Assembly: GCA_022705045.1 (NCBI GenBank)
Contig: JAKJFE010000002.1
Location: 1 to 55,034, forward strand
Length of the DNA stretch: 55,034 nt
Source of the DNA: Pseudomonadota bacterium
GTDB lineage: Bacteria > Pseudomonadota > Gammaproteobacteria > Xanthomonadales > Ahniellaceae
Reading direction: 5' to 3'
In this document: positions 32,584 to 39,402 of the stretch, in pieces
How positions within the stretch are numbered: position 1 is the stretch's first letter
Layout of the letters: the number at the start of each line of letters is the position of its first letter
Notes under the pieces: generated by a model
Databases searched by the model: none
What the model was told of the DNA's origin: nothing
The model's input: only the letters and a program-made list of their open reading frames with translations
Position numbers and translations under genes: made by a program

Positions 32584-33380
32584 TCGCGACCGGCCTGCAC
32601 CTGCTGAATCGGCTCGGCCGACGCACGGTGATGGCGGTCGATGCCGTGGGTTACGCCGCGGGTTTGCTCGGCGAAGCGATGCTGTTCACGCTGACCGGGC
32701 GCCGCCGCGGCCAGCCGGTGCGGCTCACGGCCGTGGTCGAACAGATGCGTCAGGTCGGCGTCGACGCGATTCCGATCGTGCTGCTGCTGTCGCTCACGGT
32801 CGGCCTGATGCTGGCGATCCAGTTCATCGCCACGCTCAGCGAATTCGGCGCGCAGTCGCAGGTGGTGCTGGCGGTCGCGAAGTCGGTGACGCGCGAATTC
32901 GGCGTGCTGATCACCGGCATCCTCGTCGCCGGTCGCTCGGGCTCCGCGTTCGCGGCGCGCATCGGTTCGATGTCGGTGTCGCAGGAAGTGGATGCGCTCG
33001 GCGTCATGGGCATCGATCCGGTGCGTTATTTGGTGGCGCCGGCGCTGATCGCGATGCTGGTCATGCTGCCGGTGCTGACCATTCTCGCCGACGCCTCGGC
33101 CATCCTCGGTGCGGCGCTGTATTCGGCACCGATGCTGGACATGAGCGTGCAGACCTATCTGACGCAGACGCTGGCCCAACTCACGCCGCGTGATGTCTAC
33201 GAAGGTCTGGCCAAGAGCGTGGTGTTCGCGCTACTGATCACCGTCATCGGTGTCGCCACCGGGTTCTCGGTCACGGGTGGCGCCGAAGGTGTCGGTCGTG
33301 CGACCACGCGCGCCGTGGTGCTGTCGATCACCGCCTTGATCGTCGCCGACATGGTCTTCAGCTTCTTCCTGAACCGATGA
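32580..33380 (+). CDS. mlaE: MlaE-family ABC transporter permease
   Basis: 266 residues with about five to six hydrophobic segments. The MlaE/YrbE signature is clear: ILVAGRSGSAFAARIGSMSV followed by SQEVDALGVMGIDPVRYLVA (about residues 118-155). MlaE dimers form the membrane core of a phospholipid transporter that works with the ATPase MlaF, STAS protein MlaB and an MCE protein (MlaD). No MCE gene is present in this operon. In many bacteria the STAS domain is fused to the N-terminus of this permease; here it is a separate overlapping gene. ATGA overlaps on both sides. Confidence 0.93.
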   Translation: MIATGLHLLNRLGRRTVMAVDAVGYAAGLLGEAMLFTLTGRRRGQPVRLTAVVEQMRQVGVDAIPIVLLLSLTVGLMLAIQFIATLSEFGAQSQVVLAVAKSVTREFGVLITGILVAGRSGSAFAARIGSMSVSQEVDALGVMGIDPVRYLVAPALIAMLVMLPVLTILADASAILGAALYSAPMLDMSVQTYLTQTLAQLTPRDVYEGLAKSVVFALLITVIGVATGFSVTGGAEGVGRATTRAVVLSITALIVADMVFSFFLNR

Positions 33381-34180
33381 ACGAGTCCGCTTCGCCCCTG
33401 ATCGAAGTCGTCGGCCTGGAGGCGTTCTATGGGCGCCGTCGCATCCTGCACGGCGTCGATTTCAGCGTGAACCGCGGCGAGATCCGCGTGATCATGGGCG
33501 GCTCGGGGTCGGGCAAATCGACGCTGTTGCGCCACATCATCGGCCTGCAACGGCCGGTGTCCGGCACGGTGAACATTCTCGGTGTCGATGTCGGTCGGTC
33601 CGATGCGCAGGCCTTGCTTGCGGTGCGGCGCAGGCTGGGCGTGTCGTTCCAGGGTGGCGCTCTGATCACCTCGATGTCGGTCGGCGACAACGTCGCGTTG
33701 CCGCTGCGCGAACACACGCAGCTGGACGAAACTACGATCCGCATCATGTCCCGGCTCAAGCTCGAGTTCGTCAACCTCGGCGGCTTCCACGACCTGATGC
33801 CGTCGCAACTCTCGGGCGGCATGATCAAACGCGCGGCACTGGCCCGTGCCATCGTCATGGACCCGGAGCTGCTGTTCTTCGACGAACCGAGCGCCGGGCT
33901 CGATCCGGTCGTCTCGGCCGAACTCGACGAGTTGATCCTGCGCTTGCGCGACGCCTTGCGCATGACCATCGTCGTGGTCACGCACGAACTCGAATCGGCC
34001 TTCCGCATTGCCGACCGCATCACCGTGCTCGACCAGGGCGATGTGTTGACCACCGGCACCGTCGCCGAAGTGCGCGCGAGTGAGAACGAGCGCATTCAGG
34101 ACCTGCTCAATCGACGCCCACGCTCGGTCGAGGTGGACGTCGACGAGTACCTGCGGCGACTGACCGAGGAGGACGCATGA
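33377..34180 (+). CDS. mlaF: MlaF-family ABC transporter ATPase
   Basis: 267 residues. ATPase motifs: Walker A GGSGSGKST (about 41-49), Q-loop SFQGGAL, signature LSGGMIKRAALARAI (about 144-158), Walker B LLFFDEPSAGLDP, and H-loop VTHE. 'LGVSFQGGALITSMSVGDNV' is typical of the Mkl/MlaF group. It would power the MlaE permease. It overlaps mlaE and the MgtE-like gene by 4 bases each. The MlaF surface normally docks the STAS protein MlaB, encoded two genes upstream. Confidence 0.94.
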   Translation: MNESASPLIEVVGLEAFYGRRRILHGVDFSVNRGEIRVIMGGSGSGKSTLLRHIIGLQRPVSGTVNILGVDVGRSDAQALLAVRRRLGVSFQGGALITSMSVGDNVALPLREHTQLDETTIRIMSRLKLEFVNLGGFHDLMPSQLSGGMIKRAALARAIVMDPELLFFDEPSAGLDPVVSAELDELILRLRDALRMTIVVVTHELESAFRIADRITVLDQGDVLTTGTVAEVRASENERIQDLLNRRPRSVEVDVDEYLRRLTEEDA

Positions 34181-35175
34181 GCGTCGATGCGGGCCGCATC
34201 GGTCAAGGCGCAGCCTTCGAATCGGCGGCCTCGCTGGCGACTGACACCGTGCCACTGGCGTATCCGGATGAAAGCGTCGCCGCGTTGCGAGCCCGGCTTG
34301 GCGAGCGCCGTTGGGATTGCATCTCCGACATTCCGGTGGTCGAGCGCGAGACGCGGCACCTCGTCGGCCTGCTGCAGATCGAGGAAGTGCTCGCCGCCTC
34401 GGACGAATCCGCCATCGCCACCTTGATGGATGTCGATCCGCCCACGGTCGGGCATGGCATCGATCGCGAGCACGCGACCTGGAAGGCGGTGCAGCACCGC
34501 GAGTCGGCGCTCGTGGTGATCGATGACGACGGACGTTACCTCGGGCTGATTCCGCCGCATCGCCTGCTCGAAACCCTGCTCGCCGAACACGATGAGGACC
34601 TGTCGCGGTTGGGCGGCTTCATGAAGAGTGCGGAAGCGGCGCGCCACGCCACCGAAGAGGCCTTGCCGTGGCGGCTCTGGCATCGCCTGCCATGGCTGAT
34701 GATCGGCCTGGCCGGCGCCTTCGTCGCAGCCGGCATCATGGGTCGCTACGAGGACACGCTGAGCCACATGCTGGTGTTGTCGCTGTTCGTGCCCGGCATC
34801 GTCTATTACGCCGACGCGCTCAGCACGCAGACCGAGACCGTGGTCGTGCGTGGCCTGTCGATCGGCATGCCGCTCCGGCGCATGTTGCTGCGCGAGGCCG
34901 GCACCGGCTTGCTGATCGCGTTGCTGACCGCGCTGGTCGTCTATCCGCTGGTGCGCTTCGGCTGGCACGACGCGACGCTGGCCTTGATCGTCGCGCTGTC
35001 GCTGTTCTGTGCCTGCACCGTCGCGACCGTGGTCGCCATCTTCCTGCCGGTGCTGCTGTGGCGCATGAAACTCGATCCGGCCTTCGCCTCCGGGCCGCTC
35101 GCCACCGTGATCCAGGATCTGCTGTCCCTGCTCAGCTACTTCGCGATTGCGACGGCCCTGCTGTCGTCGAAATGA
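34177..35175 (+). CDS. MgtE-like divalent cation (magnesium) transporter with CBS pair
   Basis: 332 residues. The N-terminal MgtE_N superhelix is absent. Residues about 20-135 form a CBS pair (two ADSV/LVVIDDDGRYLGLI-type units). The C-terminal five-helix domain is MgtE-like: FVPGIVYYADALSTQTETVV replaces the usual P-x4-GGNAGTQ pattern, and DPAFASGPLATVIQDLLSLL matches the DP-x-ASGP motif with the pore Asp. MgtE imports Mg2+ and is gated by CBS-bound Mg2+ or ATP. It is translationally coupled to mlaF as last gene of the operon, an unusual pairing. Confidence 0.85.
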   Translation: MSVDAGRIGQGAAFESAASLATDTVPLAYPDESVAALRARLGERRWDCISDIPVVERETRHLVGLLQIEEVLAASDESAIATLMDVDPPTVGHGIDREHATWKAVQHRESALVVIDDDGRYLGLIPPHRLLETLLAEHDEDLSRLGGFMKSAEAARHATEEALPWRLWHRLPWLMIGLAGAFVAAGIMGRYEDTLSHMLVLSLFVPGIVYYADALSTQTETVVVRGLSIGMPLRRMLLREAGTGLLIALLTALVVYPLVRFGWHDATLALIVALSLFCACTVATVVAIFLPVLLWRMKLDPAFASGPLATVIQDLLSLLSYFAIATALLSSK

Positions 35176-35182
35176 ATTGCAC

Positions 35183-35222
35183 GTCGGCTCCGCCGCTGCG
35201 CGGCTTGAGCCGACCTACATTC
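35183..35222. repeat. Palindromic repeat, GTCGGCTC...GAGCCGAC family, copy 1
   Basis: A 40-base unit starting GTCGGCTCCGCCGCTG and ending GAGCCGACCTACATTC. GTCGGCTC and GAGCCGAC form an 8-bp stem. It lies just after the MgtE-like stop and before the convergent SPFH gene, where it can act as a terminator. Two more copies flank the other side of the SPFH gene. Confidence 0.8.
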
Positions 35223-35235
35223 GGTCCGGCAGCGA

Positions 35236-36159
35236 TTACTTCTTCGCTGTCTCCGGGTTGAAGAACGGAATCGGTGCGCCGGCGTAGATCGCGGTCGGCA
35301 GTGCACCGTCCCACTTCTCGGCCTTGATGCGCTCGACTTCGATGCGGCGCAGTTCAAGCACATCCTTGTTTTCCGCCAGCGCCGCGTTCTGGACTTTCAA
35401 CGCATCGGCCTGTGCGGTGGCCAGCTTCAGGTTCGCATAGGCCTGGCCATCGGCCTGGGCTTTCAGCGCGGCCGCTTCGGCTTCGGCGATCGCCACTTTC
35501 TGTTTCTGCTCGGCCTGCACCGTCAGCAATTTGTTTTCGGCAGCCAAGCGCAACTGTTCCTGCGTCACCTTCTGCGAAATCGCCGCCATGTAATCGGGCG
35601 AAAACGCGAAGTTGCGCATGTCGACATTGATCACCTGGGCGCCGTATTGGGCGAGCTTGAGGCGCAAGCCTTCGACGATGTCGGCCGAGACCTGGCTGCG
35701 CTTCGCGATCAGGTCGGGTGCGGTGTAACGCGCAGTGACGGCCTTGAAGACTTCCTGCGTCGCGGTCTGCACATAGGACGAGAGGTCGCCGTCGCGGCTG
35801 TATTTCTCGAAAACTTCAGCGACCTTATCGACCTGGATCGAATAACGCACGGTCAGCGACACCTTGACCGGTTGCGTGTCCTTGGTGCTGCCGTCGGCAT
35901 CCTCGACCGCGGCCTGTTCGGCGCGGATGTTGAAGATGCTCAGCTTCTGCCAAGGCCACAGCAGCATGAAGCCTTCGGACTTGATGTCGCCGATCGCGCC
36001 GCCGATGGTCACCACGCCGCGGTGGCCGGTCGGCACGGTGCGCAGCGGCCACAGCCAGGACGCCAGCATCAATACGACCAGGGCGACGATGGCGTCGCGC
36101 AGGATCGTGCCCGAACGCGGCTTGCCGCTGTCATCGATGTAACGACCACTGATTGCCAT
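35236..36159 (-). CDS. SPFH/prohibitin-family membrane protein
   Basis: 307 residues. One N-terminal membrane helix (AIVALVVLMLASWLW, about 24-38) is followed by an SPFH/band-7 domain (about 40-215) with the typical start VPTGHRGVVTIGGAI and the region AQYGAQVINVDMRNFAFSPD. The C-terminal ~80 residues are an Ala/Glu/Gln-rich coiled coil. Prohibitin-like proteins form large membrane rings and often bind proteases such as FtsH. No hflK/hflC or nfeD partner is adjacent. It is a single gene enclosed by palindromic repeats on both sides. Confidence 0.88.
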   Translation of the reverse strand: MAISGRYIDDSGKPRSGTILRDAIVALVVLMLASWLWPLRTVPTGHRGVVTIGGAIGDIKSEGFMLLWPWQKLSIFNIRAEQAAVEDADGSTKDTQPVKVSLTVRYSIQVDKVAEVFEKYSRDGDLSSYVQTATQEVFKAVTARYTAPDLIAKRSQVSADIVEGLRLKLAQYGAQVINVDMRNFAFSPDYMAAISQKVTQEQLRLAAENKLLTVQAEQKQKVAIAEAEAAALKAQADGQAYANLKLATAQADALKVQNAALAENKDVLELRRIEVERIKAEKWDGALPTAIYAGAPIPFFNPETAKK

Positions 36160-36232
36160 CGCGCCAACTCCTTGAAGGTTGGCGGCAGTCTAGCCAGCGG
36201 CGCACATTGGCGCAGCCGCGTCTTGACACATT

Positions 36233-36328
36233 GTCGGCTCCGCTGCGCTTGAGCCGACCCACGTTCGCTCGCGAAGATCATGCGACGGGAATGTAGGTCG
36301 GCTCAAGCCGCACAGCGGCGGAGCCGAC
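36233..36328. repeat. Inverted pair of GTCGGCTC...GAGCCGAC palindromes, copies 2 and 3
   Basis: Copy 2 at 36233-36266 is a shortened forward unit (GTCGGCTCCGCTGCGC...ACGTTC). Copy 3 at 36289-36328 is inverted (GAATGTAGGTCGGCTC...GGAGCCGAC) and nearly matches the reverse complement of copy 1. Each can fold alone, and the two can pair with each other as a long hairpin. They sit upstream of the SPFH gene and just downstream of the prolyl oligopeptidase gene. Confidence 0.8.
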
Positions 36329-36341
36329 GATTGGACAAGCC

Positions 36342-38513
36342 CTATTTCACGTCGATCTTCAACGTCTTCGCGAGGAAGGCGTAGATGTCGGCGTATTCCT
36401 CGATGGTCTTCGAGGTCGGCTTGCCGGCACCGTGACCTGCGCGCGTCTCGATGCGGATCAGGGCCGGATTGCCGTCCGGATTCGCCGCCTGCATCGCCGC
36501 CGCGTACTTGAAGCTGTGCGCCGGGAAGACGCGGTCGTCGCGCTCCGCGGTGGTGATCAGCGTCGGCGGATACTTCACGCCCGGCTTGATGTTGTGCAGC
36601 GGCGAATAGGCGTGGATGGCCTTGAATTCATCCGCGTTCTTGACCGAGCCGTAGTCCGATTCCCAGGCCCAGCCGATGGTGAACTCGCGGAAGCGCAGCA
36701 TGTCGAGCACGCCGACCGCCGGGAGCGCCGCGCCGAACAATTCCGGACGCTGCAGCAGCGTCGCGCCGACCAGCAGGCCGCCATTGCTGCGACCGGAGAT
36801 CGCGAGCTTCGCCGGCTGCGTCACCTTCTCGGCGATCAGGTATTCAGCACCGGCCGCGAAGTCGTCGAACACGTTCTGCTTGTTCAACTTCATGCCGCCT
36901 TCGTGCCAGCTGCGTCCATATTCCGAACCGCCGCGCAGGTTCGCGACCGCATAGACGCCGCCGAGCTCCATCCATTCGACGATGGCCGGGCTGAACTTCG
37001 GCGTCACCGCGATGTTGAAACCGCCGTAGCCGTAGAGGATGGTCGGGTTGTTGCCGTCGCGCACCAGGCCTTTCTTCGCGGTGATGAACATCGGCACCTT
37101 GGTGCCGTCCTTGCTCGGATAGAAGACCTGGGTGGTCTCGTAGTCGTCGACGTTGAACTTCACCGTCGGCGCCTTGAACACGCTGGTCGTGCCAGTCGTC
37201 AGGTCGAGGCGGTACACCGTGTCCGGCACCGCCCAGCTGCCGAAGGCGAAGAATGTTTCCTTGTCTTCGACGGCGCCGTCGAAGCCGGTGGCGGTGCCGA
37301 GGCCGGGCAGGGCGATGTCCTGCTTCGGCTTGCCGGCGGCATCGAACAACTTGATCTCGGAACGCGCGTCGCGCAGATAGCTGGCGACGAACTGGCCGTT
37401 GACCAGCGAGACCTGCTGCAGCAGTGCGTCGCTTTCGGCGATCAGGGCCTGCCACTTGTCCTTGGCCGGGTTCGCGGTATCGATGGCGATCAGACGATTG
37501 CGTTCGGCACCGTCGTCGGTCAGGAAATACAGGACGCTGCCGTCGTTGCCGACGAATTCGTAGGAGCCGACCAGATCCTCGATCAGCGGCACGACCTTGG
37601 CATCGGCCTTCGCGAGGTCCTTGTAGAAGACGCGATTGCGCACGTCGGTGCCCTGCGAGCCGTTGATGATCAGGAAGGCGCCGTCATCCGACACGACCGC
37701 ACTGAAGCCCCAGTCCGGCTGGTCCGGGCGCTCGTACACGAGGGTGTCTTCGGCCTGTGCCTTGCCGATCGTGTGCAGGAACAGCTTCTGGTTCTTGTTG
37801 ACGGCCTTGAGCGGATCTTCGCCTTCCGGCGCGTCGAAGCGGCTGTAGAAGATGCCGCTCGAATCCTTGGTCCAGGCGATGTTGGTGAACTTGGCCCAGC
37901 GGATTTCATCGCTCAGGTCTTCACCGGTCTCGACATTGCGGACCTTGATCGTGCGCCAGTCCGAACCGCCGTCCGACAGCGAATACGCGTAGAGCTTGCC
38001 GTCCGGGCTGACTGCGGTTTCGCTGAGTGCAATCGTGCCGTCGGCGGAGAGTGTATTCGGGTCGATCAGCAGGCGCGGCTCGCTGTCGAGCGTGTCCTGC
38101 ACATAGATCGGCGACTGGTTCTGCAGGCCGTCGTTGCGCGAGTAGAAATACTTGCCGCCGTGCACTTCCGGCACACCGAAACGCTCGTAGTCCCAGAGTT
38201 CGGTCAGGCGCGCCTTGATCTTGTCGCGGTTCGGCACGTCGGCGATGAAGTCGGCGACGAGCTTGTTTTCGGCGGCGATCCACGGCTGCAATTCCGGATC
38301 GTCGAGGTTTTCCATCCAGCGATACGGGTCACTCACCTTCGTGCCGTGGTAGTCGTCGGACTGCTCGACGGTACGCGCAGTCGGGTAGGCGATTTTCGCG
38401 GCAGCAACGGCGGCCGTCGTCGGCGCCTCGGCTTCCTGGGAACCGCCGCAGGCAGCGAGCGAGGCGGCCAGGGCGACCGTCAGTGCGACGGCGATGGGGG
38501 AACGCTTGGACAT
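36342..38513 (-). CDS. Prolyl oligopeptidase family serine peptidase, lipoprotein
   Basis: 723 residues. The N-terminus is a lipoprotein signal: AVALTVALAASLAAC with lipobox LAAC, Cys22. A seven-bladed propeller (about 80-430) begins with DYHGTKVSDPYRWMENLDDP, a hallmark of S9A peptidases. The catalytic alpha/beta-hydrolase domain has Ser in SGRSNGGLLVGA (near residue 571), Asp in the AERDDRVFPAHS segment and His in ETRAGHGAGKPT. It cleaves short peptides after proline, here in the periplasm or at the outer membrane. It is divergent from the YebC gene, with 196 bases between starts. Confidence 0.95.
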   Translation of the reverse strand: MSKRSPIAVALTVALAASLAACGGSQEAEAPTTAAVAAAKIAYPTARTVEQSDDYHGTKVSDPYRWMENLDDPELQPWIAAENKLVADFIADVPNRDKIKARLTELWDYERFGVPEVHGGKYFYSRNDGLQNQSPIYVQDTLDSEPRLLIDPNTLSADGTIALSETAVSPDGKLYAYSLSDGGSDWRTIKVRNVETGEDLSDEIRWAKFTNIAWTKDSSGIFYSRFDAPEGEDPLKAVNKNQKLFLHTIGKAQAEDTLVYERPDQPDWGFSAVVSDDGAFLIINGSQGTDVRNRVFYKDLAKADAKVVPLIEDLVGSYEFVGNDGSVLYFLTDDGAERNRLIAIDTANPAKDKWQALIAESDALLQQVSLVNGQFVASYLRDARSEIKLFDAAGKPKQDIALPGLGTATGFDGAVEDKETFFAFGSWAVPDTVYRLDLTTGTTSVFKAPTVKFNVDDYETTQVFYPSKDGTKVPMFITAKKGLVRDGNNPTILYGYGGFNIAVTPKFSPAIVEWMELGGVYAVANLRGGSEYGRSWHEGGMKLNKQNVFDDFAAGAEYLIAEKVTQPAKLAISGRSNGGLLVGATLLQRPELFGAALPAVGVLDMLRFREFTIGWAWESDYGSVKNADEFKAIHAYSPLHNIKPGVKYPPTLITTAERDDRVFPAHSFKYAAAMQAANPDGNPALIRIETRAGHGAGKPTSKTIEEYADIYAFLAKTLKIDVK

Positions 38514-38709
38514 CGTGGATCTCCGGCAAAGAGCCGCGGAGGTTACGGAATTCCGTCGCCGCTGCCAGTGAGGCTGGGACGGGGCGACGGGAATCGTGGT
38601 CGGGGCGGGAAAGCTCAGGGCAATGGCCGTGCGCCTTGATCCAGGTCGATGACGGACCCGCCCGGAGAGCCATTAGAATTGCCGCCTTCGACATTCAGGA
38701 ATCGGTGCA

Positions 38710-39402
38710 ATGGGTAAGCAGTGGAAAGCCAAGGGCAAGGAACTGGCCGCCAACGCCAAGGGCAGTCTGTTCACCAAGCTGTCGCGCGAAATTTCGGTCG
38801 CGGCGCGATCGGGTTCCGACCCGGCGATGAATTCGCGGCTGCGTCTGGCGGTCGAGCAGGCGCGCAAGCTGTCGATGCCGCGTGACACCGTCGAACGCGC
38901 GATCAAGAAGGGCGCCGGCCTGCTCGATGGCGGCGCGCAGTACGAAAAGCTGACGTATGAAGGCTTCGCACCGCATCGCGTGCCGGTGATCGTCGAGTGC
39001 CTGACCGACAACGCCAACCGCGCCGCCTCGGCCATCCGCGTGTTGTTCCGCAAGGGCCAGCTCGGCAGTTCCGGTTCGGTCAGCTGGGACTTCGACCACC
39101 TCGGCATGATCGAAGCCGAAGCCAACGACGCCAGCGCCGACGCCGAACTCGCCGCGATCGAAGCCGGCGCGCAGGACGTGACCACCGACGACGGCGTCAC
39201 CTTCTTCACCGACCCCACCGACCTCGACGCCGTGCAACGCGCCCTGCCGAACTTCGGCTTCACCGTGCAGAAGGCCTACCTCGGCTACCGCGCCAAGAAC
39301 CCGGTCAGCCTCGAAGGCGCCGAACTCGAAGAAGTCGAAGCCTTCCTGCAAGCGCTCGATGAAGACGACGAAGTGCAGACGGTGTACGCGGGATTGGCGT
39401 GA
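38710..39402 (+). CDS. YebC/PmpR (TACO1) family protein
   Basis: 230 residues. The N-terminus [18 protein letters not shown] is the YeeN-like variant of the MAGHSKWANIKH start. The rest follows the family: [46 protein letters not shown] and the conserved [19 protein letters not shown] (about 80-98). Members have been described as DNA-binding regulators and, more recently, as translation factors acting at difficult sequences; I cannot tell which applies. A TAGAAT -10-like box lies at about 38674. Its stop overlaps the GTG start of the next gene by 4 bases. Confidence 0.93.
   Translation: MGKQWKAKGKELAANAKGSLFTKLSREISVAARSGSDPAMNSRLRLAVEQARKLSMPRDTVERAIKKGAGLLDGGAQYEKLTYEGFAPHRVPVIVECLTDNANRAASAIRVLFRKGQLGSSGSVSWDFDHLGMIEAEANDASADAELAAIEAGAQDVTTDDGVTFFTDPTDLDAVQRALPNFGFTVQKAYLGYRAKNPVSLEGAELEEVEAFLQALDEDDEVQTVYAGLA

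Noticed and set aside
34177..34300. Mg2+-responsive riboswitch (M-box or ykoK type) for the MgtE-like gene
   Set aside because: The gene's start overlaps mlaF, so there is no leader in which such an RNA could sit.
36432..38639. A 735-codon open frame antisense to the prolyl oligopeptidase
   Set aside because: The minus strand holds the lipobox, propeller start and catalytic Ser/Asp/His; the antisense frame has no recognisable domain.
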